Part shown: one piece after another, positions 8,891-16,925 of the stretch
How positions within the stretch are numbered: the first letter of the stretch is position 1
Layout: each line of letters opens with the position of its first letter
The notes under the pieces: generated by a model
Told to the model about the DNA's origin: nothing
What the model saw: the letters and a program-made list of their open reading frames with translations, nothing else
Databases searched by the model: none
NCBI RefSeq assembly: GCF_016809835.1
Contig: NZ_JAFBIL020000007.1
Location: 1 to 64,000 of the forward strand
Source of the DNA: Massilia soli
GTDB lineage: Bacteria > Pseudomonadota > Gammaproteobacteria > Burkholderiales > Burkholderiaceae_D
DNA length: 64,000 bases
Direction: 5' to 3'
Position numbers and translations under genes: made by a program

Positions 8891-9082
8891 GCGGGGCCGC
8901 TTGCGGAAATCTGAGGGCAAAAAAATGAAAAAAATAGTGTTTTTCTCCATCAACTTTTTCAGGGAGCCACCGTTACCAGATTCAACTGCGGTGTGATTGC
9001 TTCAAAACACAGAGGCACACCAAGGTGATCAGAGGCACGTCGCCCACCCCGAAATACAAGTAGCATCGTCTGGAGAATTACC

Positions 9083-10600
9083 ATGGCATCGACCATCAAC
9101 ACCAACACCGCATCCCTGAACTCGCAGCGTAACCTGAGCACCTCCCAGAGCTCGCTGGCTACCTCGCTGCAGCGCCTGTCTTCCGGCCTGCGTATCAACA
9201 GCGCTAAAGACGACGCAGCAGGCCTGGCGATTTCGGACCGCATGACCAGCCAGATCAACGGCCTGAACCAGGCAGCACGTAACGCCAACGACGGTATCTC
9301 GCTGGCTCAGACCGCTGAAGGCGGCCTGTCGACCGCAACCGACCTGCTGCAGCGTATGCGTACCCTGTCGGTACAAGCTGCCAACGGCACCAACTCGTCG
9401 TCGGACCGCGCTTCGGTTCAGCAAGAAGTCTCCCAGCTGCAACAGGAACTGAACCGTGTCGCTAACTCGACCCAGTTCAACGGCCAGAACGTCCTCGACG
9501 GCACCCTGAGCAACGCCCAGTTCCAGGTCGGTGCTAACGCCAACCAGACGATCAACTTCTCGATCGGCAGCGCCCAGGCTTCGGCAATCGGCAACAACAC
9601 GCTGGCCAAGAACACCGGCGGCACCATGGTTGACGCAGCCACCAAGACCACCGACGGCACCATCCCGGCAAACAACGTTTCGGCCGGCACCCTCGACATC
9701 CAGGGCAACGGCAATTCGACCAGCGTCACCGTGACCGCCGGCGATTCGGGCAAGGTCATCGCTGACGCAGTCAACGCAGCTGCAGGCCTGACCGGCGTAA
9801 CCGCGTCGGCACAGACCTCGGCAACCCTGAGCGGCTTCGTCGCTGGCGGCGTCTCGCTGACCCTGCAAGGCGCGCCAAAAGCTGACGGCTCGGCAAACCC
9901 AATCACTGTCGGCGCCACCCTGGCCAACAGCAAGGACGTCGGCGCACTGGCCAAGGCCATCAACGACCAGACTGGTTCGACCGGCATCACCGCCGTTGCC
10001 GACCTGTCGACCGGCGAAATCAAGCTGACCCAGGACAAGGGCTATGACATCGGCGTGAAGAACAACGATGCCACGACCAACAACGCGATCGCAGTCAAGG
10101 GCATGGGCACCACCGACGGCGGCACCGGCACCGCGGTGACCCTGGCGGCTGCCGACGAAGCAACCACCGTCGGCGCCAAGGTCACGTTCAGCTCGTCGTC
10201 GGCGTTCACCGCGACGGCAAGCGCAGCCGGCGTCCTGGACGACACCACCGTCAAGGGCAGCGCCCTGTCGTCGGTCGCGTCGATCGACGTCACCGCGATG
10301 ACCAACGGCATCCCAAGCGGCGCCAACGATGCACTGAAGGTGATCGATGCAGCTCTGGCAAACATCAGCAACGCCCGTGCGTCGCTGGGTGCGGTCCAGA
10401 ACCGTTTCACCAACACCATCAGCAACCTGCAAGCAACGTCGGAAAACCTGAGCAGCGCACGTAGCCGCATCCAGGACACCGACTTCGCAGCGGAAACGGC
10501 CAACCTGACCCGCGGCCAGATCCTCCAGCAGGCCGGCACCGCGATGTTGGCCCAGGCTAACTCGCTGCCAAACGGCGTACTGTCCCTGCTGCGTGGTTAA
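9083..10600 (+). CDS. fliC: Flagellin
   Basis: A 505-residue filament subunit exported by the flagellar type III apparatus. The N-terminal D0/D1 region (MASTINTNTASLNSQRNL, LQRLSSGLRINSAKDDAAG) and C-terminal D1/D0 region (SSARSRIQDTDFAAETANL ... ANSLPNGVLSLLRG) are classic. The middle ~250 residues are Thr/Ala/Gly-rich, as expected for the surface-exposed variable domain. Codon choice shifts toward CGT and GCT compared with its neighbours, which fits very high expression. The ribosome site GGAGAA lies seven bases before the ATG. A strong hairpin terminator follows. Confidence 0.97.
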   Translation: MASTINTNTASLNSQRNLSTSQSSLATSLQRLSSGLRINSAKDDAAGLAISDRMTSQINGLNQAARNANDGISLAQTAEGGLSTATDLLQRMRTLSVQAANGTNSSSDRASVQQEVSQLQQELNRVANSTQFNGQNVLDGTLSNAQFQVGANANQTINFSIGSAQASAIGNNTLAKNTGGTMVDAATKTTDGTIPANNVSAGTLDIQGNGNSTSVTVTAGDSGKVIADAVNAAAGLTGVTASAQTSATLSGFVAGGVSLTLQGAPKADGSANPITVGATLANSKDVGALAKAINDQTGSTGITAVADLSTGEIKLTQDKGYDIGVKNNDATTNNAIAVKGMGTTDGGTGTAVTLAAADEATTVGAKVTFSSSSAFTATASAAGVLDDTTVKGSALSSVASIDVTAMTNGIPSGANDALKVIDAALANISNARASLGAVQNRFTNTISNLQATSENLSSARSRIQDTDFAAETANLTRGQILQQAGTAMLAQANSLPNGVLSLLRG

Positions 10601-10628
10601 TCAGTAGACACAACGTAGCGTTGATGCA

Positions 10629-10664
10629 ATCCCCGGACGGTTTTACCGTCCGGGGAATTTTTCG
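10629..10664 (+). terminator. Rho-independent terminator of fliC
   Basis: CCCCGGACGGT at 10631-10641 pairs perfectly with ACCGTCCGGGG at 10645-10655 across a short TTT loop. AATTTTT follows. It separates highly expressed fliC from flaG. Confidence 0.9.
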
Positions 10665-10678
10665 TTGAGGAGATTGCC

Positions 10679-11044
10679 ATGCAAGTCCAGTCATTTGGTG
10701 GCGTAACACCAAAAACCGAATCCTACGACCGTCAGGCCAACCCGATTACCGCGCCCGCCGCGCGCCCGGTGCTGGCAACCGAGACCCGCAACCCCGTCAC
10801 CGCGGTCGATGCCGAGCCGGCCCCAGCCGAAGTGAACGACGCCCTCAAGACGATCAACAAGACCGTGCAGGCGATGTCGCCGAGCCTGGAATTCTCGATC
10901 GACACCGACAGCAAGCGCACCGTCGTCAAGGTGGTCGATATGGACACCAAGGAAGTGATCCGGCAAATGCCCAGCGTGGAAGCGCTGGAGATCGCCAAGG
11001 CGCTCGATCGCCTGCAAGGCTTGTTGATTAGGCAAAAGGCCTGA
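10679..11044 (+). CDS. flaG: FlaG family flagellar protein
   Basis: A 121-residue FlaG protein. Members influence filament length or stability and are commonly encoded between flagellin and the cap gene. The conserved C-terminal part reads LEFSIDTDSKRTVVKVVD then VIRQMPSVEALEIAKALDRL. The N-terminal ~50 residues are Pro/Ala-rich and disordered-looking. GAGGAG sits about 10 bases before the ATG. It follows the fliC terminator and precedes fliD, which has its own sigma-28 promoter. Confidence 0.9.
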   Translation: MQVQSFGGVTPKTESYDRQANPITAPAARPVLATETRNPVTAVDAEPAPAEVNDALKTINKTVQAMSPSLEFSIDTDSKRTVVKVVDMDTKEVIRQMPSVEALEIAKALDRLQGLLIRQKA

Positions 11045-11085
11045 GTTAATTGCCGAATACCCGAACTGGCAGGGATTATCCCCTC

Positions 11086-11112
11086 TAAAGTCGGGTTGAA
11101 TCCTGCCGATAA
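11086..11112 (+). promoter_or_regulatory. Sigma-28 promoter of fliD
   Basis: TAAAGTCG at 11086-11093, an 11-base spacer and a perfect GCCGATAA at 11105-11112. This matches the FliA consensus almost exactly. It lies 34 bases before the fliD start and should drive fliD-fliS-fliT and perhaps the genes beyond. Confidence 0.85.
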
Positions 11113-11145
11113 TAATTTACATTATCGTTTTCCGCAGGAGTTGTC

Positions 11146-13194
11146 ATGGCCCTTTCATCACCCGGCATTGGATCGAACCTCAACGTGACTGACATCGTCA
11201 GCCAGTTGATGGCTGTCGAAGCGCGGCCGCTGAACCTGCTTGCCAGGAAGGAAGCCAACTACCTGGCGAAAGTCTCGGCGTTCGGCACCCTCAAGGGCGC
11301 CCTGAGCACCTTCCAGAGCACGCTCGACGCGCTCAAGCTGCCGTCCAAGTTCCAGGGCGTCACGGCCACCGCCACCGACGCGAGCATCCTCAGCGGCACC
11401 GCCAGCAGCAAGGCGGTGGCCGGGTCGTACACGGTCGACGTCACCAAGCTGGCGCAGGCGCAAACCATCGCGACCGCCGGCAAGGCCACCACCACCGCGC
11501 CGATCGGCGACGGCGCCAAGACCACCCTGACCTTCCAGTTCGGCACCGTCACCGGCGGCAAGCTCGCCAACGGCGTGTATGTCGACGATCCGCTCGCCGT
11601 CCCGCCGCTCGACCCGCGCGCGTTCACCCAGGACTCGCTGCAGAGCGGCGGCAGCGTCGTCATCGACAGCACCAACAATTCGCTGCAAGGCATCCGCGAC
11701 GCCGTCAACAAGGCCAATATTGGCGTGACCGCCACCATCGTCTCCGACGGCAGCGGCAACCCGCATCACCTGGTCATGACCTCGAACGCCACCGGCGCGA
11801 CCTCGACGATGAAGATTTCGGTGGCGCGCGACGCCGCCGCGCCGGCCGGCGACACCGCGCTGGCCGACCTGCTGGCCTACGACCCGGCCGGCGCCCAGAA
11901 CATGACCCAGAGTACCGCCGCCCAGGACACCGCGCTGACCGTCAACGGCATTCCCGTGACCGCCAGGAACAAGACGGTGGCCGAGGCGATCCAGGGCGTG
12001 AGCCTGACCATCAACAAGATCGGCAGCACCACCGTCAATGTGGCGCGCGATACCTCGGCGATCCAGAATGGCGTCAGTTCGCTGGTCAAGGCTTACAACG
12101 ACCTCGACAAGACGATCAAGACGCTGACCGCCTACGACCCTGCCACCAAAGTGGGCGGCGCCCTGCTGGGCGAAGCATCGGTGCGTAACATCCAGAGCCA
12201 GGTGCGGACGATGCTCGGCGATTCGCTGACCGGCGGCGGCGCGCTCACCAACCTGACCCAGGTCGGCGTGACGTTCCAGCGCGACGGCTCGATGGCGCTC
12301 GACTCGGCCAAGCTGACCAAGGCGATCGAGACCAGCTTCGACGACCTGGCCGGCCTGTTCGCCTCGATCGGCACCTCGTCGGACAGCCTGGTCAAATACA
12401 TCGGCTCGGCCACCACCACCAAGCCGGGCACCGGCGCGCTGTTCGTCAGCGCGCTGGCCACCCGCGGCCAGGTCAGCGGCGGCGCCGCCGCCAACCCGGT
12501 CATCACGCTGGGCAGCAACGACCAGCTCAACCTGAGCGTCGACGGCGTCAGCACCAGCCTGACCCTGGCCCCGAACACCTATACCGCGCAATCGCTGGCC
12601 GCCTACCTGCAAAGCGCGATCAACGGCGCCTCCGAATTCAAGGCCGGCGGCGTGACGGTGGCGGTCAGCGCCGACGCCGACGGCAAGCTGACCATCATGT
12701 CGAACCGATATGGTTCGGCATCGAAAGTCGACGTCAGCGGCAACGCCGCCGACAGCCTGGTGCCGAGCCCGACCGATACCGACGGTACCGATGTGGCCGG
12801 CACGATCGACGGCGTCGCCGCCACCGGCTCCGGCCAGTTGCTGACCGCTGGCGCCGGCTCGACACTGTCGGGGCTGAAAATGGAAATCACCGGCGGGCCA
12901 TATCCAGCCGACCGCGGCACCGTCAGCTTCTCGCAGGGCTATGCCGACATCTTGACCCGCCTGATGGACAACTTCACCAGTTCGTCGGGCCTGATCAATG
13001 GCCAGACCAACAGCCTGCAAAACACCATCAAGGACATCGGCAAGTCGCGCGATGCGCTGAACCTCAAGCTGCAAGGCATCGAAAAACGGCTGACCAAGCA
13101 ATTTACTGCGCTGGACGTGACGATCTCGCGCATGACGTCGACCAGCAATTACTTAACGCAACAACTCGCCCAGCTGGCCAATCTGTCGGGCTAA
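11146..13194 (+). CDS. fliD: Flagellar filament cap protein FliD
   Basis: A 682-residue cap (hook-associated protein 2) that sits at the filament tip and helps flagellin subunits fold into place. The N-terminal FliD_N region reads SSPGIGSNLNVTDIVSQLM. The C-terminal FliD_C region ends with helical IEKRLTKQFTALDVTISRM and YLTQQLAQL. It is longer than the ~470-residue enterobacterial protein because of an enlarged Thr/Ser/Gly-rich exposed middle, which also varies elsewhere in the family. The GGAG ribosome site precedes the ATG. It is followed by its chaperone-type partners fliS and fliT. Confidence 0.95.
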   Translation: MALSSPGIGSNLNVTDIVSQLMAVEARPLNLLARKEANYLAKVSAFGTLKGALSTFQSTLDALKLPSKFQGVTATATDASILSGTASSKAVAGSYTVDVTKLAQAQTIATAGKATTTAPIGDGAKTTLTFQFGTVTGGKLANGVYVDDPLAVPPLDPRAFTQDSLQSGGSVVIDSTNNSLQGIRDAVNKANIGVTATIVSDGSGNPHHLVMTSNATGATSTMKISVARDAAAPAGDTALADLLAYDPAGAQNMTQSTAAQDTALTVNGIPVTARNKTVAEAIQGVSLTINKIGSTTVNVARDTSAIQNGVSSLVKAYNDLDKTIKTLTAYDPATKVGGALLGEASVRNIQSQVRTMLGDSLTGGGALTNLTQVGVTFQRDGSMALDSAKLTKAIETSFDDLAGLFASIGTSSDSLVKYIGSATTTKPGTGALFVSALATRGQVSGGAAANPVITLGSNDQLNLSVDGVSTSLTLAPNTYTAQSLAAYLQSAINGASEFKAGGVTVAVSADADGKLTIMSNRYGSASKVDVSGNAADSLVPSPTDTDGTDVAGTIDGVAATGSGQLLTAGAGSTLSGLKMEITGGPYPADRGTVSFSQGYADILTRLMDNFTSSSGLINGQTNSLQNTIKDIGKSRDALNLKLQGIEKRLTKQFTALDVTISRMTSTSNYLTQQLAQLANLSG

Positions 13195-13229
13195 GCAGTC
13201 GGATAACAACGGCATTTGGAAGGAAGACT

Positions 13230-13670
13230 ATGTTCGGATCAATGAAGAGCGGCGCGAATGCATACGCCAAGGTAGGCGTCGAGACCGGCGTGATGGCAGC
13301 CAGCCCGCACAAGCTGATCGTGATGCTGTACGACGGCGCCATCGTGGCAGTGCGCAACGGCTTGACGCATATGAAAGCCGGCAATATTCCAGCCAAGGGC
13401 GCGGCGATTTCGAAAGCGATCCAGATCGTCGAGAACGGCCTGCGCGCCAGCCTCGACCGTGAAGTCGGCGGCCAGATCGCCGAAGGCCTCGACTCGCTCT
13501 ACGAATACATGGGCCGGCGCCTGCTGACGGCCAACCTGAACAACCAGCCGGAAGTGCTGGAAGAAGTGCTGCGCCTGCTCAGCGAGCTGCGCGACACCTG
13601 GAACGCGATCGGCGCCACGCCGCCCCCGGCTGCCGAGCAGTCCAACGCCCCTGTCCTTGCGAGCGCCTGA
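13230..13670 (+). CDS. fliS: Flagellin export chaperone FliS
   Basis: A 146-residue cytoplasmic chaperone that binds the C terminus of flagellin and keeps it export-competent. The helical core is recognisable: AYAKVGVETGVMAASPHKLIV, MLYDGAIVAV, then LYEYMGRRLLTANLNNQPEVLEEV. Length and position immediately after fliD are typical. GGAAGGA lies upstream of the ATG. The last 25 residues are Pro/Ala-rich. Confidence 0.95.
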   Translation: MFGSMKSGANAYAKVGVETGVMAASPHKLIVMLYDGAIVAVRNGLTHMKAGNIPAKGAAISKAIQIVENGLRASLDREVGGQIAEGLDSLYEYMGRRLLTANLNNQPEVLEEVLRLLSELRDTWNAIGATPPPAAEQSNAPVLASA

Positions 13671-13673
13671 ACC

Positions 13674-14003
13674 ATGATGACCAGCCAAGAAGTGTTGTCG
13701 ACCTACGAATCGATGGTCGGCCTGACCGAACAGATGGTGGCCGCCGCCAGCGACAGCGACTGGGACCGCCTGGTCGAGCTGGAAAGCCGCTGCGCCGCCT
13801 GCGTCGAAACGCTGCGCCAGAACGAAGCGGCGATCGCGCTCAATGCCGACAGCCGCCAGCGCAAGGTCGAATACATCAAACGCCTGCTGGCCGACGACCG
13901 CAAGATCCGCGACCTGACCATGCCGTGGATGGCCCACCTGTCCGCCCTGATCAATAACACCGGAACCCAGCGCCGCCTGTCCAGCACCTACGGCGCGGTG
14001 TAA
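13674..14003 (+). CDS. fliT: Flagellar protein FliT
   Basis: A 109-residue small helical protein, three bases downstream of fliS, in the position of FliT, the export chaperone for FliD. The sequence has an acidic Trp-containing helix (ASDSDWDRLVELESRC) and a Lys/Arg-rich helix (RQRKVEYIKRLLADDRKIRD), typical of the betaproteobacterial family. Sequence conservation in FliT is low, so the call rests on size, helical character and position. Confidence 0.82.
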   Translation: MMTSQEVLSTYESMVGLTEQMVAAASDSDWDRLVELESRCAACVETLRQNEAAIALNADSRQRKVEYIKRLLADDRKIRDLTMPWMAHLSALINNTGTQRRLSSTYGAV

Positions 14004-14021
14004 GGACCGCCAGGTCCGGCC

Positions 14022-15119
14022 ATGGAACGCTTCAGCGTCAAGGCGGTCGACCGGATCGCCCCGGTCATCCCTGCGCTGCCGGCCGGCGACCTGCGCCAGG
14101 AAGCATTCGAGCGCCAGCTGCAAACCCAGGTCGGCAAATCAATGCCGGTCGCGGTGCTGGCGCGCCTGGCCGACGGCAGTTTCCTGGTCCGCGTGGCCGA
14201 GCAGCACGCCCGCATGGCGCTGCCTGCGGGCACCCAGCCCGGCACCGAGCTGCCGATGACCCTGGTCAGCACCAGTCCGCGTCCCGCATTCCAGCAAGCC
14301 GGCGCCGGGCAACTGATCCACCCTACCCTGGTCCACCAAGACCTGCCCGACCTGCGCGCGGGCGGCCCTGCCGCGCTGGCCGCCTTCAAGGCCCAGCTGG
14401 CGCCGGGCGCCGACCCGGCCGGGGCGGACCCGCGCAACGCCCATGTCTCGCTCAGCGATGCCGGGCGCAGCATCGCGCGCATCCTGGCCGCGGCCCAGGG
14501 GCCGGCCGGCGAGGCGGCGGCGATCCGCTCGGCGGCACCCCTGGCCGGTCCCGGCACGCCGGAGCCGGCGCGGCTGGCGCAGGCCCTGCAAGGCGCGCTG
14601 GCCCAGAGCGGACTGTTTTACGAATCGCACGTCGCCGAATGGGCCGACGGCAAGCGGGCGCTGCCAGAGCTGTTGCGCGAGCCGCAAATGCAGCGCGCGC
14701 TGGCCGACGGCGTGCCCAAGGGCATGCTGGCCGAGACCGACCCCGTCGCCGCCCAGCTCGTCAGCCAGCAGCTGGCCACGCATGAGAACGGCCGCGTCGC
14801 CTGGCAAGGGCAAGTCTGGCCCGGCCAGGACATGCAATGGGAAATCCACAAGGACGCACCTGAAGGCGGACGGCAGCAGCCGGGCGACGCCGAGCCCGGC
14901 TGGCGCAGCGGCCTGCGCCTGCGCTTCGCCGGGCTGGGCGAGATCGCCGCCAGCGTCGTGATCAGCGGCGACCAGCTGCACATCCAGCTCAAGGCCGACT
15001 CGGGCGAGACCCGGGCGCTGCTGCGCGCGCGCGCCGGCGAACTGGCGGCCGCGCTGGGCGCGGCCGGCAGCCCGCTCGCCTCGCTCGACATCCACAGCGC
15101 CAGGGAATCGGATGTCTGA
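14022..15119 (+). CDS. Second FliK-like hook-length control domain protein
   Basis: A 365-residue Ala/Gln/Pro-rich protein whose C-terminal ~90 residues match the Flg_hook (FliK C-terminal) fold: LRLRFAGLGEIAASVVI, then LHIQLKADSGETRALLRAR. The N-terminal 250 residues are low complexity, as in hook-length rulers. A second, canonical fliK lies at 22166 next to fliJ. Its stop overlaps the start of the FlhB-domain gene by eight bases, so it is coupled to a protein resembling FliK's normal partner. Whether it measures length or acts otherwise is unknown. Confidence 0.8.
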   Translation: MERFSVKAVDRIAPVIPALPAGDLRQEAFERQLQTQVGKSMPVAVLARLADGSFLVRVAEQHARMALPAGTQPGTELPMTLVSTSPRPAFQQAGAGQLIHPTLVHQDLPDLRAGGPAALAAFKAQLAPGADPAGADPRNAHVSLSDAGRSIARILAAAQGPAGEAAAIRSAAPLAGPGTPEPARLAQALQGALAQSGLFYESHVAEWADGKRALPELLREPQMQRALADGVPKGMLAETDPVAAQLVSQQLATHENGRVAWQGQVWPGQDMQWEIHKDAPEGGRQQPGDAEPGWRSGLRLRFAGLGEIAASVVISGDQLHIQLKADSGETRALLRARAGELAAALGAAGSPLASLDIHSARESDV

Positions 15120-15435
15120 CGCGCTCGCCAACCAGAAACAGCAGAGCGCCGTCGCGCTGGCCTACTCGGGCGACGATGCCGCGCCGATGGTGGTGGCCAA
15201 GGGCAAGGGCTTGCTGGCAGCGGAAATCATCAAGCGCGCCGGCGAAGCGGGCGTGTTCGTGCACGAATCGAAAGAACTGGTCGCCCTGCTCATGCAGATC
15301 GACCTCGACCGCCAGATTCCGCCGCAGCTGTACCGCGCGATTGCGGAACTGCTGGCATGGCTATATCATATTGAATCTGGGAAAACGTCCGGGGCGCCAG
15401 CGCCTGACTCGGCCCGGCTCATCGACACACCATAA
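15112..15435 (+). CDS. Small FlhB C-terminal-domain-like protein (export switch homologue)
   Basis: A 107-residue protein homologous to the cytoplasmic domain of FlhB downstream of its self-cleavage site. AVALAYSGDDAAPMVVAKGKG aligns with the segment of FlhB that directly follows NPTHY, and PPQLYRAIAELLAWLYHI with PEALYSAVAEVLAYVFQL. It has no transmembrane region and no NPTH motif; the residues at that place are QKQQS. It therefore resembles a freestanding, already-cut FlhB C-fragment. Family members exist in other flagellated bacteria and can partly stand in for this fragment. It is coupled to the upstream FliK-like gene. Confidence 0.88.
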   Translation: MSDALANQKQQSAVALAYSGDDAAPMVVAKGKGLLAAEIIKRAGEAGVFVHESKELVALLMQIDLDRQIPPQLYRAIAELLAWLYHIESGKTSGAPAPDSARLIDTP

Positions 15436-15453
15436 GAACAGCGGCAAACACTC

Positions 15454-16215
15454 ATGCAAGAATCCAACGGTCTCGAGCTCGATAACTGGCATGACTACCG
15501 CGTGCACTCGCGCAAAGAAATCATCGCACTGCTGCGCAACATTTCGGAAAAAAAGCAGCTCGTCACGATGCTGATCCGGGGCCAGGCGGAGACCTGCGTC
15601 ACCTCGATCCTGGCGGTCGACGGCGACAGCGGCAAGGTCTATCTCGACTGCGCGATCGACGCCGCGCAAAACCAGCGCATCGCGCAAGCCGAGCGCATCT
15701 CGTTCGAGACCTCGCTCGACAAGATCCGCATCCTGTTCGCTGCCGACGGCGGCGTCAAAGCGGCCAACCACGAAGGCACGGCCGCGTTTACGATGGCGCT
15801 GCCGGACTCGATGATCCGGCTGCAGCGGCGCGAGTTCTACCGCATGCCGACGCCGGTCAGCAACCCGGTGCGCGCGGTGATCCCGATGCCGTTCGAGCTC
15901 GGCGGCGGCAGCAACATCTTCCCGCTGGCCGACATCAGCTGCGGCGGCATCGCCATCCTCGACAACAAGTTCGTGCTCGGCAATACGATCGGCAACACCT
16001 ACGAAGGCTGCAAGATCGAGCTGCCGGAGATTGGCACGGTCACGACGACGCTCCGGATACGCAACTCGCTCGACCTGACGCTACTGAACAGCAAATCGAA
16101 CCGCCGGCTCGGCTGCGCCTTTGTCGACATCTCGCGTGGCAACCTGGCCAACGTCCAGCGCTACATCACCAAGCTCGAGCGCGAACGCAACGCCCGCCTC
16201 GCCGGACTGAACTAA
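15454..16215 (+). CDS. ycgR: Flagellar brake protein YcgR (PilZ domain)
   Basis: A 253-residue c-di-GMP effector that slows the motor when c-di-GMP is high by contacting the stator/rotor interface. An N-terminal YcgR (PilZN-like) domain begins around YRVHSRKEIIALLRNI. The C-terminal PilZ domain carries the ligand motifs QRREFYR (about residues 123-129) and DISCGG (about residue 160). Both c-di-GMP-binding motifs are intact. It lies last in the fliD-led block, 18 bases after the FlhB-like gene, and converges on fliE with a perfect palindrome between them. Confidence 0.92.
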   Translation: MQESNGLELDNWHDYRVHSRKEIIALLRNISEKKQLVTMLIRGQAETCVTSILAVDGDSGKVYLDCAIDAAQNQRIAQAERISFETSLDKIRILFAADGGVKAANHEGTAAFTMALPDSMIRLQRREFYRMPTPVSNPVRAVIPMPFELGGGSNIFPLADISCGGIAILDNKFVLGNTIGNTYEGCKIELPEIGTVTTTLRIRNSLDLTLLNSKSNRRLGCAFVDISRGNLANVQRYITKLERERNARLAGLN

Positions 16216-16238
16216 GCAACATTTCCAAAATAGGCTAA

Positions 16239-16306
16239 TTCCAAAATCGGGGACAGACCACCATTTTAGAACGTTCTAAAATGGTGGTCTGTCCCCGATT
16301 TTGGAA
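16239..16306. repeat. Perfect 68-bp palindrome (REP-type) between ycgR and fliE
   Basis: Each arm is 34 bases and there is no loop: 16239-16272 is the exact reverse complement of 16273-16306. The outer part of each arm contains TTCCAAAATCGGGGACAGAC, the same motif as the four 33-bp repeats flanking the transposase gene at 28254-28940. It lies between two convergent genes and could also stop transcription from both sides. Confidence 0.92.
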
Positions 16307-16335
16307 CATTGGCAGTTTGACTCGTTGCGGATTGT

Positions 16336-16686
16336 TTATACCTGCATGTTCATGATCTCTTGGTAGGCTGATACCAGCTTGTTGCGCACCTGTACCGTGG
16401 CCTGGAAGTTGATGCTCGATTTTTGCATCGCGATCATCACGTCCGACAGGCTGACGCTGTCGTCGCCCATCGAGAACGCCCGGCCCAGCTCCTTCGCCTT
16501 GCCTTGCACTTCGCTGACATGGTCGAGCGAGCTCTTGAGCGCGTCGGCGAAGTTGACCCTGGCCGCCGGCGCTTCGGCGCCAGGGCCGACCGGCGCGACC
16601 GGCGCGCCGGCCGGCTTGGTCGCCGCCGCTTTCAGCTGCGCCATCATTGACTGGATCCGGTCGGCACCTATCGATGTCACGTCCAT
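16336..16686 (-). CDS. fliE: Flagellar hook-basal body complex protein FliE
   Basis: A 116-residue protein that links the MS ring to the rod. The C-terminal half is highly conserved: VNFADALKSSLDHVSEVQ, SDVMIAMQKSSINFQATVQ, then VRNKLVSAYQEIMNMQV. The N-terminal half has an Ala/Pro linker. It is transcribed divergently from fliF, with a 239-base shared upstream region, and is alone on its strand here. The common arrangement in related bacteria is fliE directly before or divergent from fliF. Confidence 0.95.
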   Translation of the reverse strand: MDVTSIGADRIQSMMAQLKAAATKPAGAPVAPVGPGAEAPAARVNFADALKSSLDHVSEVQGKAKELGRAFSMGDDSVSLSDVMIAMQKSSINFQATVQVRNKLVSAYQEIMNMQV

Positions 16687-16925
16687 GTTGTTTTCTCCGA
16701 TTCATGCATTGTCAGGCCGCATCAATGCGCCTGCGCGCGGGTACAATTGCGTACACGCTATCTCAGGCTGCCAGAATAGCAGTGGACAGAGCGGCATTTC
16801 AGGCCGAGGAAGGGCCTAATCCCCCCCCTGTTCCTCCCTTTGAATGTTGCCGTACACCAGCATAATCCTGTCTAAGCCCCATTCCTCGCACAGGTCTGGG
16901 TCCACTTATTACCTCGGATACCAAC

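Noticed and set aside
14022-15119. Calling the first FliK-like gene the canonical fliK
   Set aside because: The gene next to fliJ at 22166 has the better-conserved Flg_hook domain and the standard position.
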